A stretch of 8,974 bases of DNA from Chloroflexota bacterium. Lineage in GTDB: Bacteria; Chloroflexota; Dehalococcoidia; Lucifugimonadales; Lucifugimonadaceae. Positions 1 to 6,283 of this stretch are shown piece by piece. Position 1 is the stretch's first letter, and every line of letters starts with the position of its first letter. The stretch spans positions 42,188 through 51,161 of the forward strand of contig PCAX01000033.1 in the NCBI GenBank assembly GCA_002730795.1, written 5' to 3'. The position numbers and the translations under genes were made by a program. The notes under the pieces are model-generated. The model worked only from the letters and a program-made list of their open reading frames with translations. It ran no database searches and had not been told where the DNA came from.

Positions 1-860
1 TTTTTTTTCTTCATTTTTATGTAATAATCAATAGTTGCTCCGATAAAATTATCGTACCACCCACAAGCAAGAACCATAGGAACATCAGCATGTTTGCCCA
101 TTACGCGTTCCTGGTTACAACATTCTTGATTCCACCAATCATCATAAATTCCCCTGTAATAGTAATCAAAGGCAGTTTTCTCTAAACAGGGAGCTACACG
201 TAATGCCGTTTCTCCTGGCTTAATTGGGAATTTACTAATCCAATTTTTCATGTTCCGCATACCTTCGATGATAATTCTAGCTTTATTTGGGTCATCTTGA
301 ATTTCTTGAGCGTCCAAAGCATGCAAATGTAAAGCAGCGAACATCTGAAGGCTCATTGCTCCACCTTCCCTGGCTTCATGTGAAAATATGTTTGTAGGAC
401 CGGCTTCTACCCACATAGCGGAAAGATGTGGAGGATTTTCTAATGCAAGTTGCGTTTGAGTTATGGCACGATGGGAGGACCCCATAGTACCGATTTTTCC
501 TGAGCTCCATTCAGCGTCTGCGAGCCATTCAACGGTATCGTAACCATCTTGACCTTCCCAGGGATTTGCTGTGTGGTAATATTTTCCATCACCTTCAGAC
601 CTATACCTGGACCTGAGGTCTTGGATGGCGACTGCATATCCCCTTCTTGCATAATATGGCCATACATCGTCCCATTCATTGGATGTTTTATCGTAAGACG
701 TCCTAACAAGAATTACAGGAATTTTGTTTTTGATTGGTGATCCGTAACCATCTGATGGTCGGTAAATATCTGTCGCCAGCCTTATTCCATCACGCATGGG
801 AATCATTACATCTTGATTCTTATAAATTCCATAGATAGGTTGGGATTCTTGGTTGGACAT
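1..860 (-). CDS. CocE/NonD-family (peptidase S15-like) serine hydrolase, 3' end cut by window edge
   Basis: This is an alpha/beta hydrolase of the X-Pro dipeptidyl-peptidase S15 / cocaine-esterase type, which cleaves esters or amides; the substrate cannot be told. It reads open from ATG at 860 to the left edge, giving about 286 residues of a protein that is usually 550-650 long. Visible family signs are the N-terminal 'VMIPMRDGIRLATDIYRP' strand-turn (residues 18-35), 'VRTSYDK' (52-58) with Tyr56 at the oxyanion-hole position, 'GYAVAIQDLRSRYRSEG' (74-90), the nucleophile elbow G-S-S-H-R-A with Ser129, and 'GWYDNF' (267-272) with Asp270 as the likely triad Asp. The triad His lies beyond the edge. 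The elbow is unusual, as the family normally reads G-x-S-Y-x-G. There is no signal peptide and no Shine-Dalgarno sequence. An in-frame stop at 879-881 leaves this ATG as the only ATG start. It diverges from the SDR gene across 171 bp. Family call is firm, substrate unknown. Confidence 0.9.
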   Translation of the reverse strand, partial: MSNQESQPIYGIYKNQDVMIPMRDGIRLATDIYRPSDGYGSPIKNKIPVILVRTSYDKTSNEWDDVWPYYARRGYAVAIQDLRSRYRSEGDGKYYHTANPWEGQDGYDTVEWLADAEWSSGKIGTMGSSHRAITQTQLALENPPHLSAMWVEAGPTNIFSHEAREGGAMSLQMFAALHLHALDAQEIQDDPNKARIIIEGMRNMKNWISKFPIKPGETALRVAPCLEKTAFDYYYRGIYDDWWNQECCNQERVMGKHADVPMVLACGWYDNFIGATIDYYIKMKKK

Positions 861-928
861 GGAGTGGCTATTTAAATTTCACGAAATAAAATTGAATGCA
901 TTTACACACAATATACGAACTGAAATCA

Positions 929-938
929 ATTATATAAT
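929..938. promoter_or_regulatory. Palindromic -10-like box shared by divergent genes
   Basis: The perfect palindrome ATTATATAAT contains TATAAT on both strands (933-938 plus, 934-929 minus). It lies between the divergent S15 hydrolase and SDR genes, so one element could serve as the -10 box in both directions. On the minus strand, TTGTAA (rc of 951-956) matches 4/6 of TTGACA at a 16-bp spacing. I see no good -35 on the plus strand. In this AT-rich stretch the match could be chance, so the promoter role is an inference. Confidence 0.4.
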
Positions 939-945
939 CCAAAAA

Positions 946-977
946 AGAGTTTACAAAAACAAATTCAAGTAAACTCT
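946..977. repeat. 9-bp perfect inverted repeat in the SDR leader
   Basis: AGAGTTTAC (946-954) is followed after 14 bases by its exact reverse complement GTAAACTCT (969-977). It lies just downstream of the TATAAT box at 933-938, so it would sit at the 5' end of a leader of about 85 nt for the SDR transcript, or act as an operator for a dimeric repressor. A T-run (990-995) follows 12 bases later, inside a weak A5/T5 hairpin (981-994). It is not a classical intrinsic terminator, because the stem is AT-rich and the T-run is displaced. Confidence 0.5.
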
Positions 978-1021
978 CATAAAAAGAGCTTTTTTGTTAC
1001 CTTGGACACAACGAAACATTT

Positions 1022-1026
1022 GGAGG
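1022..1026 (+). promoter_or_regulatory. Strong Shine-Dalgarno GGAGG deciding the SDR start
   Basis: GGAGG stands five bases upstream of ATG 1032. It is the only strong Shine-Dalgarno sequence near any start in this window. It decides for ATG 1032 over the in-frame TTG at 1002, whose reading frame would run through the ribosome-binding site. Confidence 0.85.
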
Positions 1027-1031
1027 AATCC

Positions 1032-1850
1032 ATGCCTAATTTAGAATTGAAAGATCACGTCGCAATAATAACGGGAGCGGGACGAATGCGTGGTATCGGC
1101 CGGGCTTCAGCTAATGTTTTAGCAAAAATGGGAGCAAATATAATTGTAACAGGTACCGGAAGAAATCCAAAAACCTATCCGGAAGACGAACAAATTGCCG
1201 AGTGGAAAGACATTGAATCAACCGCCAAAGAAATACAAAACAGTGGGCATTCAGCATTACCTATTGTTGTGGACGTTACAAACCCTGACTCGGTTAATAA
1301 CATGATAAATAAAACATTGGAAGCCTTTGGCAGAATTGACGTATTAGTAAACAATGCAGCTGCTCCATATGGTCCTGATAGAGTACCTGTACTCGAATTG
1401 GATGATAAAGTATTTCAAAAAACACTGATGGTAAAAGTATTCGGTACTTATTTGTGTGCCAAGGCAGCGGCTACTCAAATGGTTAAACAGGGTAATGGTG
1501 GAAGAATCATTAATTTATCTTCATCAGCTGGAAAACGTGGAGATGCTAACATGGCAGCTTATAACGCTGCAAATTTCGCTGTTGATGGATTTACCCAAGC
1601 TATGGCGAAAGAATTGGCGAAAGAAAATATAACTGTAAATGCCGTATGCCCTGGTTTAACTGAAACTGCCAGGATGGACCCTATGGGAAGAGGTGAAAAA
1701 TGGTTGAACCGTGTCGCTGAAATTCCAATGGGAAGAGTTGCAAAAGACGAGGAAATTGCGAATTTAATCGGATTTTTGAGTAGTCCCCGAGCATCTTATA
1801 TAACGGGTCAAGCGATCAATATTAACGGCGGTTATCTGACCGCAAGATGA
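1032..1850 (+). CDS. SDR-family NAD(P)-dependent oxidoreductase with swapped Lys/Asn active-site residues
   Basis: This 272-residue classical short-chain dehydrogenase/reductase would interconvert an alcohol and a ketone with NAD(P)(H); the substrate is unknown. The cofactor loop is T-G-A-G-R-M-R-G-I-G (14-23), two residues longer than the usual TGxxxGxG. Asp81 (VVDVTNP) and NNAA (107-110) are typical, as are Ser164, Tyr177 and the C-terminal 'ITGQAININGG' (257-267). There is no Asp at the end of beta-2, which mildly favours NADP. The YxxxK lysine is Asn181 (codon AAT at 1572-1574), and the alpha-4 Asn of the N-S-Y-K tetrad aligns by eye with Lys135 (AAA at 1434-1436). The fold is intact and the frame clean, so this does not look like decay. 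The start is set by GGAGG at 1022-1026. It ends one base from the convergent JAMM gene. Family certain, catalytic competence uncertain. Confidence 0.95.
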   Translation: MPNLELKDHVAIITGAGRMRGIGRASANVLAKMGANIIVTGTGRNPKTYPEDEQIAEWKDIESTAKEIQNSGHSALPIVVDVTNPDSVNNMINKTLEAFGRIDVLVNNAAAPYGPDRVPVLELDDKVFQKTLMVKVFGTYLCAKAAATQMVKQGNGGRIINLSSSAGKRGDANMAAYNAANFAVDGFTQAMAKELAKENITVNAVCPGLTETARMDPMGRGEKWLNRVAEIPMGRVAKDEEIANLIGFLSSPRASYITGQAININGGYLTAR

Positions 1851-1851
1851 A

Positions 1852-2334
1852 TTAAAAATCCCCGCCTTCATAATATCTGACTTCAATAAACTCTTTTTCT
1901 TTGTCATCCCATGAATAAAGTCTCGATTCTTGCACTATTTTGCTATCGATTCCTACAACTAGTTGCTGAACCGGATAAGATGGTCCTTCATTCCAAGGAT
2001 CCGTAGCTACCACTTTGTCTGTTTCGGAGAAATAGGCTTTACCGTTTGGGTGAGAATGATAAATCACCAACGGTGGATTAATTTCCTCCATTTGAGCATT
2101 CATATGGAGAACATCTTTTGAAGATATTACATATGCTGTTTCACTGGTCCTATCAAGTGTCACAGGATGATTATTGGAATTATAAACATTTTCGGCGGGC
2201 CTAATTTCATTAATAATTTTTTTTTCGGAGTCCCCGCGTAACCATCCGCAGATTTCATTGGGAAACCCTAATCGTGCCAAGCGATATATTTTTTCGAGAA
2301 TCTCTCTGGATATAGATACAGGTGGTTGATTCAT
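1852..2334 (-). CDS. JAMM/MPN+ (Mov34/Mec) family metallopeptidase
   Basis: This 160-residue single-domain protein has a complete JAMM zinc site: Glu27 (in 'PNEICGWL'), then H93-S-H95-P with six residues to Ser103 and Asp106 ('SETD'). The spacing HxHP-x6-SxxD equals that of Rpn11 and related isopeptidases, so it should bind zinc and be active. Bacterial members of this size cleave peptide or isopeptide bonds and are often tied to the ubiquitin-like sulfur carriers ThiS, MoaD or CysO. No such carrier or E1-like gene is in this window, so the substrate is open. It is cytoplasmic, with no signal peptide. Its ATG overlaps the TGA of the upstream CoA-transferase gene (ATGA, 2331-2334), implying coupled translation. 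A GGAG stands 13 nt upstream, rather far for a Shine-Dalgarno sequence. Family call is firm. Confidence 0.92.
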   Translation of the reverse strand: MNQPPVSISREILEKIYRLARLGFPNEICGWLRGDSEKKIINEIRPAENVYNSNNHPVTLDRTSETAYVISSKDVLHMNAQMEEINPPLVIYHSHPNGKAYFSETDKVVATDPWNEGPSYPVQQLVVGIDSKIVQESRLYSWDDKEKEFIEVRYYEGGDF

Positions 2335-3623
2335 ATTTTGTTTATGACTCCAGAATGTGCCAAAGACCTTATTTCATCTTCACTTATACCCAGTTCATTT
2401 AATATTTCGTTTGTATGTTGTCCTAAGTGAGGTGAGGGAGATTTTTTTGGCATCCCTTCAGTAAATTGTAAAACTGGACCTGATGACCGATAGTGAAATC
2501 CTGCAGAATGTTTTAACGAAATAACATAATCATTATCCAAAGCTTGTTGATCTTCGAGAATTTCCTTTATGAATTTTATAGGTTCGCAAGGAATGTCTCT
2601 GGGTCTTAGTTCCTTGATCCAGTCCTCTGTAGTTTTTGTTAGAAAAATATTCTCAAATTTTTTCGTCAATTGATTGCCTAACTCTTTTGCGGCATCACTT
2701 TCCAGATCATAATAGGGATCAGTAACCCGAGGATCATCCAAATCTAGGCAGAGGAGTAATTTTTTTCTAGCGTGTTCAGCTAAAGTTCCTAACGTGAGAC
2801 CTCCATCCTTCGTTCTATAAGATCGGTAATAACACAGGTATAGGGGATGTCTGACTGTCTCCTGATAGCTCTCTTGTAATTTTTCATATGAAAAACCTTC
2901 TTTTTCTAGCCTTGGCATATCTTCGGTGATCCATTTATATTGCGGTGACGGATGTTCATCAACCTCAATTAAAGATAAGCTTTGCATGGCTAGTGCATTC
3001 GAATAGAGACTTGTATTTATTAACTGCCCTTTGCCAGTCTTATACCTCGAAAAAAGACCAGCCACAACACCACAGGCAGCCGAATATGCAGTAGAAAAAT
3101 CAATATATGAAGATGACCAAACAACTTCAGGTTGCCCTTTTCTTATTTTACCCTCAGTGGACACGACGCCGGAAAAGCCCTGCATTATCAGGTCGAATCC
3201 CGGATCCTCAGATCGGGAGCCCTTCGGTCCATATCCAGTAATATCTACATAAACAAGTTTCGGATTTATTTTAGAAAGGTTTTTATAATCAATTAGCAAT
3301 TTCCTGGAGGTAAGAGGTTTATTATTAGACACTACAGCATCGGAAACAGATATAAGTTTATCTATTATTAATTTAGATTCCTGTCTTGACAGGTCGATCG
3401 CTAAGCTTCTAGTACCTCTATTTATGGAGAGAAAACCTCTTCCTTCGTTCGGCATAATTGGAGCGGCTTTCCTCCATGGGTCACCAGTAATTGGTTCGAT
3501 TTTTATTACGTCTGCGCCCATATCAGCAAGTATCTGTCCCGCGAAGGGGCCGGCAATAAAACTACCGAACTCGACGATACGTACGCCTTCGAGAGGTCCC
3601 TCTTTTTCGCTGTTCAAATTCAT
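2331..3623 (-). CDS. CaiB/BaiF family (class III) CoA-transferase
   Basis: This 430-residue protein is a family III CoA-transferase, moving CoA between two carboxylic acids through aspartyl-anhydride and aspartyl-CoA intermediates. Typical blocks are 'PLEGVRIVEFGSFIAGPFAG' (10-29), 'LADMGADVIKIEP' (32-44), 'FLSINRGTRSLAIDL' (64-78), 'YVDITGYGP' (125-133) and 'DPGFDLIMQGFSG' (140-152). Asp144 is the expected catalytic aspartate. The C-terminal part has 'LGTLAEHARKKL' (278-289) and ends with the usual 'SPHLGQHTNEIL' block (about 397-408). The length is normal and the frame uninterrupted. The family covers oxalate, carnitine, succinate and aromatic acids, and sequence alone does not say which. 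The 67-bp gap to trpB upstream makes co-transcription possible, and the stop overlaps the JAMM start by four bases. There is no Shine-Dalgarno sequence before ATG 3623. Confidence 0.95.
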   Translation of the reverse strand: MNLNSEKEGPLEGVRIVEFGSFIAGPFAGQILADMGADVIKIEPITGDPWRKAAPIMPNEGRGFLSINRGTRSLAIDLSRQESKLIIDKLISVSDAVVSNNKPLTSRKLLIDYKNLSKINPKLVYVDITGYGPKGSRSEDPGFDLIMQGFSGVVSTEGKIRKGQPEVVWSSSYIDFSTAYSAACGVVAGLFSRYKTGKGQLINTSLYSNALAMQSLSLIEVDEHPSPQYKWITEDMPRLEKEGFSYEKLQESYQETVRHPLYLCYYRSYRTKDGGLTLGTLAEHARKKLLLCLDLDDPRVTDPYYDLESDAAKELGNQLTKKFENIFLTKTTEDWIKELRPRDIPCEPIKFIKEILEDQQALDNDYVISLKHSAGFHYRSSGPVLQFTEGMPKKSPSPHLGQHTNEILNELGISEDEIRSLAHSGVINKI

Positions 3624-3663
3624 TGTAATACAAAGTAATATTTCTTAAGAGTTAAGTAGCTGA

Positions 3664-3684
3664 ATACAAACACCATAGTTGTAT
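3664..3684. repeat. Small hairpin between trpB and the CoA-transferase gene
   Basis: ATACAA (3664-3669) and TTGTAT (3679-3684) form a 6-bp inverted repeat with a 9-base loop in the 67-bp gap following the trpB stop. The stem is AT-rich and has no T-run on the minus strand, so it is a poor terminator and does not clearly separate the two genes. Its function is unknown. Confidence 0.25.
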
Positions 3685-3690
3685 CCAATT

Positions 3691-4893
3691 CTATATAACT
3701 TCACCGGAAAATTTTGCAACTGTTTCCAAGTCCTTGTCACCACGTCCACTTAATAGCAGCAGTATTTTTCGCTTTTTGGTTAGTGATGGAACCCAAGATT
3801 GCATGTAACCCAAAGCATGGGCAGGTTCCAGTGCGGGAATTATTCCCTCAAGCCGGGATAAAAGCCTAAAACCGGATAATGCTTCACTGTCGGTTGCGGA
3901 AACGTAAACTGCGCGTTCATTATCTTTTAAATAACTGTGCTCTGGTCCGACACCTGGATAATCGAGCCCCGCCGAAATAGAATGAGCCTCCACTATTTGA
4001 CCATCTTCATCTTGTAACAAATAACTCATTGATCCATGAAGAATTCCTGGTCTACCCCGCGACATTGTGGCAGCATGTTTGCCTTCCAGTCCTTCTCCTG
4101 CAGCTTCAACGCCGATTAAACCAACATCCTTGTCATCAATAAAACCAGAGAATATCCCAATAGCGTTTGATCCACCACCGACACAAGCTATCACATAGTC
4201 AGGTAGTCGACCCGCTTTTTTTAACATTTGTTCTCGCGATTCTTTACCAATTACCCCCTGAAAATCTGCCACGATTCTAGGATAAGGGTGAGGACCTACA
4301 GCACTACCAATGAGATAGTGCGTGTTTTGTACATTGGTGACCCAGTCCCGAATTGCCTCATTAATTGCATCTTTCAGTGTACGCGTACCTGATCGCACTG
4401 TCACAATTTCAGAACCCAATTCCCGCATTCGATAAACATTTGGAGCTTGACGTTTTATATCTTCTTCCCCCATATAAACGACACATTCCATACCCATTTG
4501 AGCACAAACAGTCGCAGTTGCAACCCCATGCTGTCCAGCTCCTGTTTCGGCAATAATACGGTGTTTTCCAAGCCTTTTTGCCAATAAAGCTTGTCCTACA
4601 GCATTATTAATTTTATGTGCTCCGGTGTGATTCAAATCTTCTCGTTTTATGTATATATCCTGACCCATTTCTTTGGATAAATTTCTCGCGTAATAGAGCG
4701 GTGAAGGGCGACCAACGTAATCAGTCAGCAACAGATTCATTTCTTTCTGAAATTTTTCATCCGATCGAATTTCCTCATAGGCTTTAGTCAGTTCTGACAG
4801 GGCGGCCATTAAGGTCTCTGGGACATACTGCCCTCCATATTTGCCGTATCTGCCGTTTTTATCTGGGATTTTTTCGGTTTTACTGTATGCCAT
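3691..4893 (-). CDS. trpB: Tryptophan synthase beta chain
   Basis: TrpB condenses indole with L-serine to give L-tryptophan, using PLP, normally as an alpha2-beta2 complex with TrpA. The protein is 400 residues, the usual length of the canonical TrpB1 type. Visible signatures are '[12 protein letters not shown]' (17-28), the PLP lysine Lys94 in '[10 protein letters not shown]' (89-98), catalytic Glu116 in '[11 protein letters not shown]' (115-125), the phosphate-binding 'GGGSNAIG' (239-246), 'GVGPEHSYL' (314-322) and 'LLSGRGDKD' (380-388) near the PLP ring nitrogen. All key residues are present. No trpA or other trp gene is adjacent: the next gene downstream is a CoA-transferase and the upstream neighbour is divergent. 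The start ATG 4893 fits the family N-terminus and has no Shine-Dalgarno sequence. Confidence 0.98.
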   Translation of the reverse strand: MAYSKTEKIPDKNGRYGKYGGQYVPETLMAALSELTKAYEEIRSDEKFQKEMNLLLTDYVGRPSPLYYARNLSKEMGQDIYIKREDLNHTGAHKINNAVGQALLAKRLGKHRIIAETGAGQHGVATATVCAQMGMECVVYMGEEDIKRQAPNVYRMRELGSEIVTVRSGTRTLKDAINEAIRDWVTNVQNTHYLIGSAVGPHPYPRIVADFQGVIGKESREQMLKKAGRLPDYVIACVGGGSNAIGIFSGFIDDKDVGLIGVEAAGEGLEGKHAATMSRGRPGILHGSMSYLLQDEDGQIVEAHSISAGLDYPGVGPEHSYLKDNERAVYVSATDSEALSGFRLLSRLEGIIPALEPAHALGYMQSWVPSLTKKRKILLLLSGRGDKDLETVAKFSGEVI

Positions 4894-5008
4894 TTTTATT
4901 CACTAGTTTGTTAGCCATGCTTCTTTTAAAAACTTTAAATATAATTATTAAGATAACAGTAACATTTATCTGAATAACCATGCGTTTTTTTTATTTAGTT
5001 CCTTAATA
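4894..5008. promoter_or_regulatory. Divergent trpB / dCMP-deaminase control region
   Basis: This 115-bp AT-rich spacer must hold promoters for both flanking genes. It contains a plus-strand TATAAT (4940-4945) without a convincing -35. It also has a 6-bp inverted repeat with a 9-base spacer, AGATAA (4951-4956) and TTATCT (4966-4971), which could be a small operator. I see no leader peptide rich in Trp codons and no T-box or trp-attenuator structure on the trpB side. Confidence 0.35.
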
Positions 5009-5566
5009 ATGTCAAATACCCGACCCACAATAGAAGAATATATGATGAATATTGCCCTAACTGTACGGTCTCGCGCTAATTGTAAAGGAAGTAAAGTTGG
5101 GGCAGTGCTAGCTCGTGAAGGTCATATAGTTTCAACCGGCTACAACGGAACGCCACACAATATGCCAAATTGCGATGAAGGCGGATGTGTGAGATGTTCT
5201 GATCGAAAGAAATTTCCAAAAGGGACAGCATATGATCTCTGCATCTGTGTTCACGCGGAACAAAATGCACTCCTTTCCGCCGCTCGATTTGGCATCAGTG
5301 TAGAAGGTTCTTTACTATATTCAACCATCAGACCTTGTTTCAGTTGTGCAAAAGAAATGCTTCAAGCTGGAATAAAGGGTGTTAGATTTCTTCACGAGTG
5401 GGTCCCAGAAAATAAAAATCTAAACGACGAATATTCCAGACTGCTTGGTTATTTCCCAAATGGAGTTGTTTTTGTCAAAGCCAGCGATGAAAATAAGGCT
5501 TGGGCCCTATCAAGCAAAATAAACAAAACTGATCAGTCGAACAAAAATGTTTCGTCTGATGAGTGA
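5009..5566 (+). CDS. Deoxycytidylate (dCMP) deaminase family protein, ComEB-like
   Basis: This is a zinc-dependent cytidine/deoxycytidylate deaminase family protein of 185 residues; the expected reaction is dCMP to dUMP, feeding dTMP synthesis. The catalytic zinc site is H82-A-E84 with P-C110-F-S-C113, and Glu84 is the proton shuttle. 'RPTIEEYMMNIA' (5-16), 'KVGAVLAREGHIVSTGYNGTP' in two parts (29-38, 39-49) and 'NCDEGGCVRC' (54-63) match the dCMP-deaminase subfamily rather than the tRNA or riboflavin deaminases. Cys55, Cys60, Cys63 and Cys78/80 lie in the insertion that carries a second, structural zinc in phage and human dCMP deaminases. The last 25 residues are a Ser/Lys/Asn-rich tail of unknown use. 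No thymidylate synthase gene is near. There is no Shine-Dalgarno sequence; ATG 5009 fits the family N-terminus. It may head a plus-strand unit with the next two genes. Confidence 0.9.
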   Translation: MSNTRPTIEEYMMNIALTVRSRANCKGSKVGAVLAREGHIVSTGYNGTPHNMPNCDEGGCVRCSDRKKFPKGTAYDLCICVHAEQNALLSAARFGISVEGSLLYSTIRPCFSCAKEMLQAGIKGVRFLHEWVPENKNLNDEYSRLLGYFPNGVVFVKASDENKAWALSSKINKTDQSNKNVSSDE

Positions 5567-5573
5567 CTTAACA

Positions 5574-5622
5574 TTTACCTTTTGCCATTATGCTGATTAG
5601 TTGTATTATGACGTCAGGTAAA
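5574..5622. repeat. Inverted repeat TTTACCT / AGGTAAA upstream of the 208-aa gene
   Basis: TTTACCT (5574-5580) and AGGTAAA (5616-5622) are exact reverse complements with 35 bases between, filling most of the 76-bp gap after the deaminase gene. The right arm extends to CAGGTAAA (5615-5622), the same octamer found at 6315-6322 before the next gene. The role is unknown; an RNA hairpin or protein-binding site is an inference. Confidence 0.35.
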
Positions 5623-5646
5623 CCACCAGAAAAGCAAAAACTGTGA
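5608..5646 (+). other. Possible 12-codon mini-ORF overlapping the next start
   Basis: ATG at 5608 opens a 12-residue frame (MTSGKPPEKQKL) whose TGA at 5644-5646 overlaps the GTG start at 5643 of the following membrane gene (GTGA). It could be a coupled leader peptide. It could also be the true N-terminal tail of that protein, joined by a frameshift or split by a sequencing error. No strong ribosome-binding site precedes it, and it may not be translated. Confidence 0.25.
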
Positions 5647-6269
5647 TCTTGTTGACCGCCATAATACCTATTTTCATAATAGGAACCTTACTACTATACA
5701 AATTGTTGGTTAACACCCTGCCTTTATCCATGAGAGGCAAATTGCGGAAAGAAACTCGAAATCCTTCAACTACGACAGTATTATTAGTCATTCTTCTTTC
5801 AATTATTATCTGTATTTCACCTTTCATAAACGACTGGATTACCACAACAAACAAAAACGTGGAATCATTAAATACCAAAAGACTCCGCAATGAACAGTTA
5901 CGAATCCCATTAGAAACTCTTGTCCCTAGTCAAATCACACCATGGATAGCTCATAACGCTAAAATAATGATGAATGCTAAAACGCCTTTGGATTGGAGGG
6001 TGGTTTCATGGAGATCAGGAGCATGTAAAAAGGGAAATCTTGAACAATTACCAAAAGGAAAATTCGGTAAAGCAATATCAGAAGCGTGTTCAAAACTAGA
6101 TACAATACAAATCAACAGTTCTCCTCACTGTGTAACCGCAAGCACTTGCAACATACCAAAAGAAACACAGTTAGAAATTTCCTTGGTCTTAAAAAATCTT
6201 TTTGGTGTTTTTTCCGATGCTGGTTATGTACTGCCACAAGAAGTAACTGAGCAATCAATTCTTCCGTAA
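5643..6269 (+). CDS. Unrecognised protein with two N-terminal membrane helices and a Cys-containing soluble domain
   Basis: I do not recognise this family. The 208-residue protein has two hydrophobic helices, about 2-23 and 44-61, joined by a basic loop ('RGKLRKETR', 31-39). About 145 soluble residues follow. The basic loop suggests, by the positive-inside rule, that the loop is cytoplasmic and the C-terminal domain is outside. That domain holds Cys128, Cys149, Cys163 and Cys169, an even number that would suit two disulfides on an outer face, and a Trp/Arg patch 'LDWRVVSWRSGACKKG' (116-131). No catalytic motif is visible. The GTG start at 5643 is the first usable start after an in-frame TAA at 5619-5621; TTG at 5649 or 5652 is also possible. 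It lies 76 bp after the deaminase and 56 bp before the GGT-like gene, all on one strand. Base composition resembles its neighbours. The gene looks real from its clean length and two clear helices. Confidence 0.7.
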   Translation: MILLTAIIPIFIIGTLLLYKLLVNTLPLSMRGKLRKETRNPSTTTVLLVILLSIIICISPFINDWITTTNKNVESLNTKRLRNEQLRIPLETLVPSQITPWIAHNAKIMMNAKTPLDWRVVSWRSGACKKGNLEQLPKGKFGKAISEACSKLDTIQINSSPHCVTASTCNIPKETQLEISLVLKNLFGVFSDAGYVLPQEVTEQSILP

Positions 6270-6283
6270 TTTTCCTGCTAAAC

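Noticed and set aside
1..20. T-rich left edge as a terminator or assembly artefact
   Set aside because: On the minus strand it reads as Lys/Met/Ile codons in frame with the hydrolase, so it is coding.
461..740. Overlapping open frames on both strands inside the S15 hydrolase gene
   Set aside because: They are out of frame with the hydrolase, which has clear conserved motifs across the same bases; their products show no domain-like pattern.
981..995. A-run/T-run hairpin as an intrinsic terminator
   Set aside because: The stem is only A5/T5, and no upstream plus-strand gene ends here; it is more likely part of the AT-rich SDR leader.
1002..1031. TTG start 30 bases upstream for the SDR
   Set aside because: The extension would translate through the GGAGG ribosome-binding site at 1022-1026, which lies at ideal distance from ATG 1032; family members also begin near that ATG.
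861..1031. tRNA, riboswitch or CRISPR signals in the intergenic gaps
   Set aside because: I scanned all gaps (861-1031, 3624-3690, 4894-5008, 5567-5642, 6270-6325) and saw no cloverleaf, no repeated spacer array and no known riboswitch core; only the small inverted repeats reported above.
3031..3648. Two plus-strand open frames (73 and 74 codons) inside the CoA-transferase gene
   Set aside because: They lie antisense to a fully conserved coding region and show no recognisable domains.
5606..5890. 94-codon minus-strand open frame opposite the 208-aa gene
   Set aside because: It mirrors the hydrophobic helix region of the plus-strand gene, whose longer frame, spacing and orientation with its neighbours make it the better candidate.
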